62,258 bases of DNA from positions 1-62,258 of the forward strand of contig CAMCBD010000005.1 in assembly GCA_945872825.1 (NCBI GenBank), written 5' to 3'. Positions 18,834 through 28,393 of this stretch are shown here, one piece after another. This DNA is from Nitrosomonas ureae (GTDB lineage Bacteria > Pseudomonadota > Gammaproteobacteria > Burkholderiales > Nitrosomonadaceae). Made by a program: the position numbers and the translations under genes. Below the pieces are notes generated by a model that saw only the letters and a program-made list of their open reading frames with translations, did not search any database and was not told where the DNA came from. Position 1 is the first letter of the stretch, and every line of letters starts with the position of its first letter.

Positions 18834-19829
18834 ATGCCTACGCTAAAACGCCTTCTAATTTGGATCGTCTCTATCGCTATTCTGTTAATTGGATGGCTTT
18901 ATCTTCATATCCATTCAAGTATTTCGCTCCCTGCTACACCCTATGAATTCTCTGTCCGTCCCGGCAGTAATCTAAAACAAGTTTCGCAGCAACTGGCCGA
19001 TGCGGGTGTTTTTCCCAGCAAATGGCCATTGATATTATTAGCACGTTATTTGAATCAGGATTCAGCAATCAAAGCCGGTGACTATCTACTCACCGCGAAT
19101 ATCTCTCAAATAGCGCTATTAGATTATCTGACAAAGGGTGATGCGAAACAGAATGAAATAAGATTTCTTGAAGGTTCAACTTTTGCGCAATTGCGAAAGA
19201 TACTAAACGAACATCCTGCTGTCCAGAATCATACAGTCGGCCTGAGTGATCAGGAAATACTACAGTTAATCGGTGCAACAGAAGCAGCTACCGAAGGATT
19301 GTTTTTCCCAGACACTTATTATTTTATTAAAAATAGCAACGATATAGAAATTCTGCAACGCGCCTATCAGACCATGCAGAATCATTTACAATCCAGCTGG
19401 TCGTCACGCGCTGAATCTTTACCGTTAGCCACACCTTATGAAGCACTCATCCTTGCTTCCTTAATAGAGAAAGAAACCGGATTGGAAAGTGATCGCACCA
19501 CGATAGCCGGTGTTTTCATCAACCGATTGCGTAAAGGTATGCGATTGCAAACCGATCCAACCATTATTTATGGATTGGGTGAGCAATTCGATGGGAATCT
19601 GCGCAAAAAAGACCTGCTGGCCGATCAGGCATACAATACCTATACGCGCGCAGGTTTGCCGCCCACTCCCATTGCCTTACCCAGTCTCGCTTCCATCCGC
19701 GCGGCACTCAATCCGGCTGAAACCGATGCGCTCTATTTTGTCGCAAAAGGTAATGGAGAATCTCAATTTTCTAGCAATCTGGCAGACCATAATAAAGCAG
19801 TCAATAAATACCAAAAACTACAAAAATAA
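18834..19829 (+). CDS. mltG: Endolytic murein transglycosylase
   Basis: 331 residues from ATG 18834 (a TTG at 18825 is in frame and possible). A single N-terminal membrane helix (about 5-25) and a periplasmic YceG domain: the YEFSVRPGSNLKQVSQQLADAG LysM-like part, ASLIEKETG with the catalytic Glu at about 215, and RLRKGMRLQTDPTIIYGLG. It cleaves nascent glycan strands and sets their length. In many proteobacteria it follows fabF (or pabC) and is followed by tmk and holB; here tmk/holB are absent and a glycosyltransferase follows instead. Confidence 0.93.
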   Translation: MPTLKRLLIWIVSIAILLIGWLYLHIHSSISLPATPYEFSVRPGSNLKQVSQQLADAGVFPSKWPLILLARYLNQDSAIKAGDYLLTANISQIALLDYLTKGDAKQNEIRFLEGSTFAQLRKILNEHPAVQNHTVGLSDQEILQLIGATEAATEGLFFPDTYYFIKNSNDIEILQRAYQTMQNHLQSSWSSRAESLPLATPYEALILASLIEKETGLESDRTTIAGVFINRLRKGMRLQTDPTIIYGLGEQFDGNLRKKDLLADQAYNTYTRAGLPPTPIALPSLASIRAALNPAETDALYFVAKGNGESQFSSNLADHNKAVNKYQKLQK

Positions 19830-19876
19830 AATTATGTTGCCAATAATCAAGTGTCAATTTTAATCTGTGGAGCTAC

Positions 19877-22474
19877 ATGACTCAATTTTCCATCATAGTA
19901 CCCACACTGAATGAATCCGAGAATATTGATTTACTTTTAACTCGCTTATTTGCACTGGATCTTAAACCGGATAGTTTTGAAGTCATTTTTGTTGATGATG
20001 GTTCCACGGATGGTACTCCTGACAAAGTGCGCGCCTGGGAGAGTCGATCAAACGTTCATCTCATCGAACGACGAGAAAAACCGGATCTGACCGCATCGAT
20101 ACTGGCAGGAACTGCGACGGCCCAAAGCGATGTCATCGTGGTCATGGATGCAGATCTAAGTCATCCGCCCGAACGCTTACCGGCTATCGTCGCCCCCGTA
20201 CTCAACAACACCCATGACGTAGCCATTGGCAGCCGCTATATTGCGGGTGGCAGTACTGAGAATTGGCCACTGTATCGGCAATTACTGTCACGTATTGGTG
20301 GCTGGATAGCGCGCCCGATTTGTGATGTGAATGACGCCACATCGGGTTTCTTTGCATTCCGACGCGAACTGACTGCCAGCATTTCAAACAATGCACATGG
20401 CTACAAAATTCTGCTCGAGCTACTCATGGCCAATCAGGGAAAGCTTCGCGTCACTGAAATACCCATTTGTTTCCATGATCGCACGCACGGCACCTCCAAA
20501 TTGTCTTTTTCGCACCAGCAAGCTTATATACAGCGTTTGATCACATTAGCCGGTGGTACGGCTACACTCAATACGGCAGGCCGCTTTGCTGCAGTGGGAT
20601 TGTTGGGTGTTTTAATTGATGCAATTATTTTTCAATGGATGATCAGTCGTGGTGCCGGGCTTGCTCTAGCTCACTTCGTGAGCTTCTTTGTCGCCGCAAC
20701 TGTTAACTACACTCTTAACTCAAAATGGGCATTTCGTGAACATCACACAGGTTATCTGCAATGGCATCAATTTGGCCGTTTCCTGACTGTGGGCGCATTC
20801 GCGTTATTACTGCGCGGAGGGGTATTAGCTTTACTCGTTTATATCTGGCACGTACCGCCGCTGCTGGCAATTTTTCCAGCCATCATCGCTACTGCGGCCG
20901 TGAACTACTTAGGTTCAGCTTTTTATGTATTTCCCAATAAAGAAAATCCGCCGTCTCTGGAGATACGCTGGCGCACAGCAGCGATTGGCATCGTCATATT
21001 TATCATATTACTGCGTTTAGTTTATTTTGGTCTGGCACAACTCATCCCAGATGAAGCTTACTACTGGCAGTATGCGCAACACATGGATCTGAGCTTTTAT
21101 GATCATCCTCCGATGGTGGCTTGGTTAATCTGGTTCGGCACATCACTCCTAGGGCACAATGAATTTGGCGTACGCATTGGTGCCCTCCTCTGTGGCTTTG
21201 TGACCATGGGCTACCTATACGCACTGGCGCAAAACCTATACAACAAATCCACTGCAATGCGCACCGTATTATTGTTGTCTATATTGCCAATGGGATTTGC
21301 TTCCGGCCTACTGATGACACCTGATGCGCCATTAGTCGCAACTTGGGCCGCCACACTGTATTACATGGAACGCGCATTATTAGCCGGTCAACGCACGGCA
21401 TGGCTGGGTATGGGAATCGCTTTCGGTCTGGGATTACTATCCAAATACACACTGGGGCTATTGGGTATTGCGGCATTGGTATTTGCCATTTTAGATCCAA
21501 CAGCACGCCGCTGGATGAAATGTCCTCATCCATACTTAGCCGCGTTATTAGCATTGTTACTCTTTTCGCCAGCCATCATTTGGAACTACGAAAATAATTG
21601 GGCATCCTTTGCCTTTCAGTCGAATCGCGTGTTGGCGGATAGCTATAAATTTTCAGTACATTATTTGATCGCCCACATTATCATTCTGCTAACCCCTGTC
21701 GGCTTTCTTGCAGCTGCATTGGCCTTATTTACAATCAAAAAACCTGAAGCGCATCAACTTGAACGCAGACGTCAATTATTCGTACAAGTTTTCGCCGGTG
21801 TCCCAATATTCATTTGTTTCGTACTCAGTACTTTTGATGCGCCGCGCTTTCACTGGACTGGTCCAATCTGGCTTGCAATATTACCGACAATCGCCTGGAT
21901 GATGGGTCAGACCGGCCAGCTGAGCGCATTGGCCAAACGCATCCAGACAACTTGGCGAGTGACTATTATTACATGCATCTTTGCTTATGCCTTTGTACTG
22001 CACTACGTAGTACTGGGAATTCCAGGCATTCCTTACCACCTATTCACTGAACATTATTTCTGGCGAGAAACGGCTGCTGAAATTACACAGATAGCCGAAG
22101 AAGTCAAAAATCAGACCGGCAAAGAGCCCATTATTGTCGGCATGAGCAAATGGTCTGTTGCCAGCGCGCTATATTTTTACACCCATGGTCACGCACAGTT
22201 AGATATCCGCGCACGTAATATGTTTGGTGATAGTGGTGCTATGTATGAATTCTGGTTTCCTTCTCAAGCACCCACTGACCGACCCATCATTCAGGTTGGT
22301 ATGAAACGCCGTCATTTAGAAAAAACCCGGATGGGCACGGATGTTAAACAGATGCTTGATCAACCTGGCACCATTGAATATCGTGTCATTGAACGTTATG
22401 GCACACCGGTGCGTCGCGTCTATTACCGAGTTTCTCAGGGGTTTAAAGGGGCTAATCTGTCTGCGATGCCTTAA
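19877..22474 (+). CDS. Three-domain glycosyltransferase: GT2 / GtrA / GT39-like fusion
   Basis: 865 residues. Residues 1-235 are a GT2 polyprenyl-phosphate sugar synthase (IIVPTLNESENIDLLL, VDDGSTDGTPD, VVMDADLSHPPERLP: the DPM1/DpmA pattern). About 240-360 is a GtrA-type four-helix domain (RFAAVGLLGVLIDAIIFQWM). About 375-850 is a polytopic ArnT/PMT-like glycosyltransferase with the loop IPDEAYYWQYAQ and YDHPPMVAWLIW carrying the catalytic acidic residue. One polypeptide could charge a polyprenyl phosphate with sugar, move it across the membrane and use it on a periplasmic acceptor such as lipid A or a glycan; the acceptor is unknown. The upstream gap is 47 bp after mltG, so possibly in the same transcript. 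Confidence 0.85.
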   Translation: MTQFSIIVPTLNESENIDLLLTRLFALDLKPDSFEVIFVDDGSTDGTPDKVRAWESRSNVHLIERREKPDLTASILAGTATAQSDVIVVMDADLSHPPERLPAIVAPVLNNTHDVAIGSRYIAGGSTENWPLYRQLLSRIGGWIARPICDVNDATSGFFAFRRELTASISNNAHGYKILLELLMANQGKLRVTEIPICFHDRTHGTSKLSFSHQQAYIQRLITLAGGTATLNTAGRFAAVGLLGVLIDAIIFQWMISRGAGLALAHFVSFFVAATVNYTLNSKWAFREHHTGYLQWHQFGRFLTVGAFALLLRGGVLALLVYIWHVPPLLAIFPAIIATAAVNYLGSAFYVFPNKENPPSLEIRWRTAAIGIVIFIILLRLVYFGLAQLIPDEAYYWQYAQHMDLSFYDHPPMVAWLIWFGTSLLGHNEFGVRIGALLCGFVTMGYLYALAQNLYNKSTAMRTVLLLSILPMGFASGLLMTPDAPLVATWAATLYYMERALLAGQRTAWLGMGIAFGLGLLSKYTLGLLGIAALVFAILDPTARRWMKCPHPYLAALLALLLFSPAIIWNYENNWASFAFQSNRVLADSYKFSVHYLIAHIIILLTPVGFLAAALALFTIKKPEAHQLERRRQLFVQVFAGVPIFICFVLSTFDAPRFHWTGPIWLAILPTIAWMMGQTGQLSALAKRIQTTWRVTIITCIFAYAFVLHYVVLGIPGIPYHLFTEHYFWRETAAEITQIAEEVKNQTGKEPIIVGMSKWSVASALYFYTHGHAQLDIRARNMFGDSGAMYEFWFPSQAPTDRPIIQVGMKRRHLEKTRMGTDVKQMLDQPGTIEYRVIERYGTPVRRVYYRVSQGFKGANLSAMP

Positions 22475-22514
22475 GCATCAATACAGAAAGATCCATCTGG
22501 CACACAACTTGTGA

Positions 22515-22555
22515 TAAAAATTAAGAATACTAAATCTTGGTATTTTTAATTTTTA
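22515..22555. terminator. Bidirectional AT-rich hairpin between convergent genes
   Basis: Sixteen-base arms at 22515-22530 and 22540-22555 pair fully except for one G-T position, with a 9-nt loop. They are rich in A on one side and T on the other, so they could terminate both the plus-strand glycosyltransferase transcript and the minus-strand DUF4019 gene, whose stop codon is in the second arm. Confidence 0.6.
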
Positions 22556-22969
22556 CTTGATCGAGTATTCCGCAACTTGCCATGTTTCATTTTGTGTCTT
22601 TGCCAGCGTTACCGTCTCAAATGCCAATCCTTTTTTTGGGAAAGTTGTGTAAAACTGGAGCACAACATATTCTCCATCCGGAAATCCCGATAATGATTTT
22701 CCAGAAGCGGCCGTCGCAATATACCTAGCACTCATTGTGCCACGTGACGCCCTGATTGCTGTGATTGATTTGATCCACTCAGACTCGGATGTTTTCAACT
22801 TAAATAGCACAGATGAGATCTCCCAGCTTTCTTTATATTTCCCGCTATCAATCAATCCAAGCCAGGAACGTGCGCTGCTTTCTACTTTTTCGAGAATAGT
22901 GCTCTCTTGCGCATAAACAACACTCGTACAGAAAAGCAATAGTAATAACACAATTAACCGTTTTGTCAT
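22553..22969 (-). CDS. DUF4019 secreted protein
   Basis: 138 residues with a clear Sec signal peptide (TKRLIVLLLLLFCTSVVYA, cut before QEST). The mature part matches my memory of DUF4019: ARSWLGLIDSGKYKESWEIS near the start, IRASRGTMSARYIA in the middle, and YVVLQFYTTFPKKGLAFETVTL with WQVAEYSIK at the end. Function is unknown; the fold resembles small periplasmic SnoaL/NTF2-like proteins. It stands alone, 48 bp upstream of nothing on the same strand except the ZIP gene behind it, so both may share a promoter region. Confidence 0.75.
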   Translation of the reverse strand: MTKRLIVLLLLLFCTSVVYAQESTILEKVESSARSWLGLIDSGKYKESWEISSVLFKLKTSESEWIKSITAIRASRGTMSARYIATAASGKSLSGFPDGEYVVLQFYTTFPKKGLAFETVTLAKTQNETWQVAEYSIK

Positions 22970-23017
22970 TGAAACTCCTTATAAAAAAGCTCCGCATTTT
23001 GCAATCACTACACGCGC

Positions 23018-23827
23018 CTAGTCATGCGGAAAAATATTCCCTATCAACCAGATAGTGGAAATTCCTAATAATATCAATGCAACTTGCTGGATAGTTGCAT
23101 TAATCTCCGGGCGTTTATGCAAGCTTGGAATCAAATCAGACATCGCCACATAAATCATACTGGCTGATGCAAGCCCTAATAACGGTTGTACCAGAAAATT
23201 CATCTTGTGCAACATGAAATAGGCCAATACACCACCAACCAAGGTCGCCAGGCTGGATAACAAGTTCATCAGAAATGCCATGCGGCGCGTGTAACCGGAA
23301 TTCAAAAGGATTATGAAATCCCCTGCTTCTTGAGGAATTTCATGGGCGATAATAGCGATGGATGTCACAATACCCAGTTGCACATCCACCATGAAAGCAG
23401 CAGCAATCAAAATACCGTCGACAAAATTATGAAAGGTATCACCCACAATAACCATCATTCCGCTACGCCCATGATCATGCTCGTGCTGAATAGTGGTTAT
23501 TGCTGCTACTGCTGCAGAACCATGCAATGGATCATGCGCTTCGCAATCCTCGATATGGCAATGACGCCACAACACTAATTTTTCCAGAATGAAAAAGATC
23601 AAAATCCCGATTAACACAGTAACAGTCACCTGCATCGGGTTCTCAGAAAGCTCAAATGCTTCTGGCAAAGTATTGAGAAAAGCGGCTCCCAATAATGCGC
23701 CAATCGCATAAGAAACCAGTATGGAAAGCCACGAAATCCGCATATTGAATGCCAATACTGCTGCACACAATAAGCTTAATATTCCTCCAAGTAAGCTGGC
23801 AACAATAATCCAGGTAAGCGTTGACAT
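23018..23827 (-). CDS. ZIP family metal transporter
   Basis: 269 residues, eight predicted membrane segments. The two ZIP signature helices carry the metal site: VGDTFHNFVDGILIAAAF (TM4, H/N/D) and AIIAHEIPQEAGDFIILL (TM5, HE-xx-E). A His-rich cytoplasmic loop precedes TM4 (HCHIEDCEAH and QHEHDHGRSG). ZIP proteins bring zinc or other divalent cations into the cytoplasm. The window thus has both uptake (ZIP) and efflux (Czc) of divalent metals. Next gene downstream on the same strand is the DUF4019 protein, 48 bp away. Confidence 0.92.
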   Translation of the reverse strand: MSTLTWIIVASLLGGILSLLCAAVLAFNMRISWLSILVSYAIGALLGAAFLNTLPEAFELSENPMQVTVTVLIGILIFFILEKLVLWRHCHIEDCEAHDPLHGSAAVAAITTIQHEHDHGRSGMMVIVGDTFHNFVDGILIAAAFMVDVQLGIVTSIAIIAHEIPQEAGDFIILLNSGYTRRMAFLMNLLSSLATLVGGVLAYFMLHKMNFLVQPLLGLASASMIYVAMSDLIPSLHKRPEINATIQQVALILLGISTIWLIGNIFPHD

Positions 23828-23899
23828 AAAGTTAATTGAAAAACAAAGGCGGGATTATACGCTGTTGCAAGGCAATAAATTAACAAGTTAAAGCCGCAT

Positions 23900-24646
23900 T
23901 TACTCGAGCCAGATTAAGGCAGCCATCCGCCCAGTTTCACCATCCCGGCGATAAGAAAAGAAACGTGCGGGATCACTGAATGTACAAATCCCTCCGCCAT
24001 AAATCTCTGTAATGCCAATACTCGTCAATCGCTGGCGAGTCAGCAGAAAAATATCCGCCAGCCATTTCTTTTCATGACTACTGTGCTTAGGCACGAAAGC
24101 TTGCATCGCTTGCGCATCTTGCTGCACGAAAGCTTCGTAAACATCTGCGCCCACTTCAAAGTAATCAGGGCCAATAGCCGGTCCCAACCATGCCATCAGC
24201 TGATTGTGATCCACTGCCATTGCCGCAATGGATTGCTCAATGATGCCTCCGGCCAGCCCACGCCAACCGGCATGGGCGATACCCACCGTGGTACCTGCTG
24301 TGTCACACAGAAATATCGGCAAACAATCGGCAACCATGACAGCACAAACCGCACCTTGTTTACGGCTCAATACCGCATCGCCCTCCGGAGTTACCGTTGC
24401 CGTTTGATCAACCCAAATAGGCAATGTACCGTGCACCTGTTTTAACCAGCTCGGTTCCCCTGGTAAATGGCGGCGCAATAAAGCCCGGTTACACTCAACA
24501 TCCGCCAGATTATCATTAACATGCGTACCCAAATTCAAAGAAGCATAAGCACCATTTGTACCACGGCTCACACCGCCATTGCGGGTTGTAAAAAGCGCTT
24601 TCACATTGCCGGGCGCCGGCCAATCAGGGACTATCCAATCATTCAT
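23900..24646 (-). CDS. pgeF: Multicopper-oxidase-like laccase-domain protein (peptidoglycan editing factor PgeF/YfiH)
   Basis: 248 residues. Seen: NWIVPDW-type start, FTTRNGGVSRGTNGAYASLN, VMVADCLPIFLCD (Cys) and VGIAHAGWRGLAGGI (His), SDPARFFSYRRDGETGRMAALIWL at the end: the family pattern with the conserved His-Cys-His zinc site. YfiH-type proteins were called polyphenol oxidases, but the better supported role is removal of wrongly incorporated residues from muropeptide precursors or purine nucleoside phosphorylase activity in relatives. Single gene here; rluD, its usual upstream neighbour, is absent. Confidence 0.92.
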   Translation of the reverse strand: MNDWIVPDWPAPGNVKALFTTRNGGVSRGTNGAYASLNLGTHVNDNLADVECNRALLRRHLPGEPSWLKQVHGTLPIWVDQTATVTPEGDAVLSRKQGAVCAVMVADCLPIFLCDTAGTTVGIAHAGWRGLAGGIIEQSIAAMAVDHNQLMAWLGPAIGPDYFEVGADVYEAFVQQDAQAMQAFVPKHSSHEKKWLADIFLLTRQRLTSIGITEIYGGGICTFSDPARFFSYRRDGETGRMAALIWLE

Positions 24647-24879
24647 AGTTGTCTAATTTCTAAAAAATGTATTTTCCTATTAATCACAAACTAATTAAAC
24701 CTTGAATCCAGCATTTCTAGGTTAAAATAACGGGCTTGAGGTTTTCTTCCGGATTCAGACTTGTTCAAATCAATTCTCAACTCATTCCTGACTTCATAAA
24801 ATTGCAAAATGGATCATGAACGATCCAACAAATAGACCCCATGAATTGATAACAAAAAAGCCAGATATAGGTATAACAG

Positions 24880-26040
24880 ATGAATGATATAAAAAACTTA
24901 ATTAATTATACGCGGACATTTTTAATTTTTACGGTAGCTACGGCAGTATTGTTAATTTCTGCTCCCAGTGCCTTTGCCAATGATGAAGCAGAGTTTATCA
25001 AAGCTGCATTTGCAGGCAAACCGGAAACAATCAAGCAATTATTGGAAAAAGGTATTAATGTTAATTATCAGAATGACAAGGGCTTTAGCGCACTCATCAT
25101 TGCTTCCCAATATGGACATGCGGATATCGTCAATCTGTTGCTGGAAAATAAAGCCGATGTTGGTCTGCAAAATGCCGGCGGAGCCACAGCGCTGATTATC
25201 GCTGCAAAAAATGGTTATGCCGATGTTGTCAATGCATTATTGAGTAAAGGCGCCAAGGTTAATGTACAGACTACGGATGGTATTACAGCCCTCATGCTGG
25301 CGACACAAAAAGGACATGAGAGTATTGTGGATGCGCTGTTGGCAAAAGACGCCAATGTCAATTTGCAAACCAAAGAGAAACTGACCGCCTTAATGATTGC
25401 TGCATTGGATGGCAGAGCAAGCATCGTCGACAAGCTATTGGCAAAAAATGCAAAAATTGATGTCCAAGCTTCTGACAATACTACTGCACTTTATATGGCT
25501 GCCAGAAACGGGCACACGGCGATCGTCGAAACATTATTGGCCAAGAATGCGCCTGTTAATCTGTTAGCTGCTAACGATACCACACCACTCTACATCGCCG
25601 CACAAAATGGGCATACCGATATTGTCAACGCGCTACTGAAAAAGGGCGCCAAAGTAGACTTGAAAGATAAAAATGACGCGACAGCACTGACCCTCGCTGC
25701 TCTGATAGGCAATACTGAAATTGTCGATGCATTGATCAAACATGGTGCCAAAGTGGATCACAAGGCTTCCAATGGTTTTACAGCACTCATTCTGGCGGCG
25801 CAGAACGGGCATACGCCAGTCATAGAAAAATTACTGGAAAATGGCGCTAAAATTGATCTGCAAAATGAAGATGGCATTACACCGCTGATGTGGGCTGCTT
25901 TACATGACCATGCCGACGCAGTGAAAATATTGCTGGCAAAAGGTGCAAACCCGGCCATTAAAAGCAAGACGGAAAAAACTGCACTCGAAATTGCCAAAGA
26001 CCCAGCCATTATTGAATTACTGCAAGCAGCAGTGCAATAA
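24880..26040 (+). CDS. Exported ankyrin-repeat protein
   Basis: 386 residues. A signal peptide (about 14-33, FLIFTVATAVLLISAPSAFA) is followed by about ten 33-residue ankyrin repeats, with the consensus G-x-TALIIAAQNGHADIVNALLAKGA visible from residue 65 to 365. Such proteins act as protein-binding scaffolds; partner and role are unknown. Being exported to the periplasm is notable because many bacterial ankyrin proteins are cytoplasmic or secreted effectors, whereas periplasmic ones (AnkB-like) often sit with catalase or peroxidase genes. It is 14 bp ahead of the glycerophosphodiesterase gene. Confidence 0.85.
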   Translation: MNDIKNLINYTRTFLIFTVATAVLLISAPSAFANDEAEFIKAAFAGKPETIKQLLEKGINVNYQNDKGFSALIIASQYGHADIVNLLLENKADVGLQNAGGATALIIAAKNGYADVVNALLSKGAKVNVQTTDGITALMLATQKGHESIVDALLAKDANVNLQTKEKLTALMIAALDGRASIVDKLLAKNAKIDVQASDNTTALYMAARNGHTAIVETLLAKNAPVNLLAANDTTPLYIAAQNGHTDIVNALLKKGAKVDLKDKNDATALTLAALIGNTEIVDALIKHGAKVDHKASNGFTALILAAQNGHTPVIEKLLENGAKIDLQNEDGITPLMWAALHDHADAVKILLAKGANPAIKSKTEKTALEIAKDPAIIELLQAAVQ

Positions 26041-26054
26041 CCATCCGTCAATAG

Positions 26055-26807
26055 ATGCCAGGCAAAACCCGTTATCCACCTGAAAACTGCTTGGTGTTTG
26101 TCCACCGCGGCGCAAATACGGAAGCGATGGAGAATACCCGGAACGCTTTTGATAAAGCATTAGGGTATGCGATTGATGGTATTGAAACGGATGTGCAGTT
26201 GAGCCGGGATGAAATTGCGGTACTCTGGCATGACTGTTTTCTCGATAGAATCGGACTGAGCGATAAGCATATCGACGATTTTGATTATCATCAGCTTAAA
26301 GCGCTGATTAATCCGGAATCTGAAAGCGAGGGCATTATGACCCTGCAAGATTTTCTGCTCACCTATCGTGACCGCTGCCGTTTATTGCTTGAAATCAAGA
26401 ATCGTGACTGGGAACCTGTTGCCCGTCACGAATTAAAAATCCGCCAGACACTTGATCTGGTCGGTCAAAACCTTGATCAACGGATCATTGTTTCATCATT
26501 CAATCTTCCCAGCCTAGTGTATGCGTACCGGTACAATCCGGCTTCTCCCTTAGTGTACAACTTTGAAACCACGCAAACCATCACAGATGTACGCGAGCTA
26601 TTAAACACACACGCTTTTCTTCATGGACTTTGCCTGCCTATTGCGAATGTGGATCAAGCGATCGTCGACCTACTGCGTGAGCATGGCAAGTGTATCGCCG
26701 TTTATACCTGTAACACTGACTCAGAAATCAATACAGCTTTGCAATTGAGTGTTGATATTCTCATCAGCGATTTACCCCATCAAGCGCTGATGCTGCGCGA
26801 TCAATGA
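26055..26807 (+). CDS. ugpQ: Glycerophosphodiester phosphodiesterase
   Basis: 250 residues. It hydrolyses glycerophosphodiesters to glycerol-3-phosphate. Motifs: FVHRGANTEAMENTRNAFDKAL (catalytic HRG and E-N-T), GIETDVQLSRDEIAVLWHD (E-x-D-V-Q and the H-D pair) and LLLEIK. No signal peptide, so cytoplasmic like UgpQ. Its last bases overlap the glpD start (ATGA, 26804-26807). The product glycerol-3-phosphate is the substrate of the next gene, so these form a salvage operon. Confidence 0.92.
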   Translation: MPGKTRYPPENCLVFVHRGANTEAMENTRNAFDKALGYAIDGIETDVQLSRDEIAVLWHDCFLDRIGLSDKHIDDFDYHQLKALINPESESEGIMTLQDFLLTYRDRCRLLLEIKNRDWEPVARHELKIRQTLDLVGQNLDQRIIVSSFNLPSLVYAYRYNPASPLVYNFETTQTITDVRELLNTHAFLHGLCLPIANVDQAIVDLLREHGKCIAVYTCNTDSEINTALQLSVDILISDLPHQALMLRDQ

Positions 26808-28393
26808 AAAGAAATTTTGCAACGCTACAAAACCAACACTTCGATCTCCTGGTTTGCGGCGGCGGCATATATGGTGCTTGGACCGCGTATGATGCGGCGC
26901 TACGCGGTCTGAAAGTTGTCATCGTCGAGCAAGGCGATTGGGCCAGCGCCACCTCATCGGCATCCAGCAAACTCATCCATGGCGGCCTGCGCTACCTGGA
27001 AACCTATGATTTCAAGCTGGTCAGCAAATCGCTCAAAGAGCGAACAATGCTGCTACATACAGCGCCTCACCGTGTCTGGCCACTGCGTTTTGGTGTCCCC
27101 GTTTACGCACAGCAACGAATGAACCGGCTTCAACTGAAATTAGGGCTAACGCTTTATGATTTTCTGGCCGGTGATACCAATCCACAAATGCGTCACAACT
27201 ATCTCAATCCCAAACAATTCATTGAACATTTCTCTTGCCTCGATGAACAGGCACTAAAAGGTGGTTTTACTTACGCCGACGCGCAAACCGATGATGCGCG
27301 ACTGGTATTGGAATTAATCGCAGGCGCACAGGGTGCCGGTGCCAGCTGCATCAATTACTGCAAATTGGTTCGGTTACTGGAAACCAGCGGAAAAGCGGAT
27401 GGGGCAATCGTTCAGGATCAGCTCACTCAAACCGAGCAGAAATTCAGTGCCAAGCAAATTGTTTTCACCACCGGTCAGTGGCTGTCAAAAGAAACGCTAA
27501 GCCGCGAATGGTGCCGCCTTGCGAAAGGGATTCATCTGGTCATGCCCGCCGTGCTGAAAGATGAAGCCTTATTGCTAACGGCAAAATCAGATGGCCGCGT
27601 GTTTTTTATGATTCCCTGGTATGGTTTAACACTGTTAGGCACAACCGATACCGATTTCAAAGAGAATGCCGAACAGGTAACTATTGATGCGAGTGATATT
27701 GCTTATTTGCTGGCCGCCGCCAATAATTATTTGAAAACGCCGTGGAAAGAATCGGATATTATCAGTCGTTTTGCCGGAGTGCGCGTTTTTAAAAAAAATA
27801 CTCAAATGGCTTCCTCTGGTTCACCGTCTGCGGTCAGCCGCGATTGGGAATTAAAATCTGCCCCAAACGGGGTACATTATGCCGTCGGTGGAAAAATAAC
27901 TTCGTCACGCCAGGATGCCGCCCGTATCGTCGATACCGTGTGCTCACAACTGGACACCGTTCTTCCCTGTGCAACCCAGGATCGATTATTTCCCTGGGCG
28001 CCACCGGAAAATTTTTCAGACTGGTCTACCCGCATGCTAAGCCAAGCAACGCAGCTAGGCATTGATACAGAAAGTGCGAGATGGCTGCTGCATCGTCATG
28101 GCACACGAATAACTGAGATTCTTCGCAGCATTGAAACAGAAGCTGATTTGGCGCAACGCATCATCCCGTCTCTCCCGTTTATTGTAGCCGATCTGATACA
28201 TTGTGCCGCCACGGAAATGGTTATCCACTTGGAAGATTTGTTGCGCCGCCGTATGCCATTACTCATTCTAGCCAGGTTGACAGAAAACGAGTTGCAGCAA
28301 ATTGCCCTACGCGTAGCCGACACGATGCATTGGGACGCTGCTAGGATTCACCAAGAAGTTGAGGACTGCAGCAAACAATGGATCACGCACTAA
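26804..28393 (+). CDS. glpD: Aerobic glycerol-3-phosphate dehydrogenase
   Basis: 529 residues, normal for GlpD. It oxidises glycerol-3-phosphate to dihydroxyacetone phosphate on the membrane and reduces quinone via FAD. The N-terminal FAD-binding sequence DLLVCGGGIYGAWTAYDAALRG, then SSKLIHGGLRYLE and the TTDTDFKENAEQVT segment are standard, with a C-terminal helical domain. It overlaps ugpQ by 4 bp at the front and the FGGY kinase by 16 bp at the back. Confidence 0.95.
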   Translation: MKRNFATLQNQHFDLLVCGGGIYGAWTAYDAALRGLKVVIVEQGDWASATSSASSKLIHGGLRYLETYDFKLVSKSLKERTMLLHTAPHRVWPLRFGVPVYAQQRMNRLQLKLGLTLYDFLAGDTNPQMRHNYLNPKQFIEHFSCLDEQALKGGFTYADAQTDDARLVLELIAGAQGAGASCINYCKLVRLLETSGKADGAIVQDQLTQTEQKFSAKQIVFTTGQWLSKETLSREWCRLAKGIHLVMPAVLKDEALLLTAKSDGRVFFMIPWYGLTLLGTTDTDFKENAEQVTIDASDIAYLLAAANNYLKTPWKESDIISRFAGVRVFKKNTQMASSGSPSAVSRDWELKSAPNGVHYAVGGKITSSRQDAARIVDTVCSQLDTVLPCATQDRLFPWAPPENFSDWSTRMLSQATQLGIDTESARWLLHRHGTRITEILRSIETEADLAQRIIPSLPFIVADLIHCAATEMVIHLEDLLRRRMPLLILARLTENELQQIALRVADTMHWDAARIHQEVEDCSKQWITH

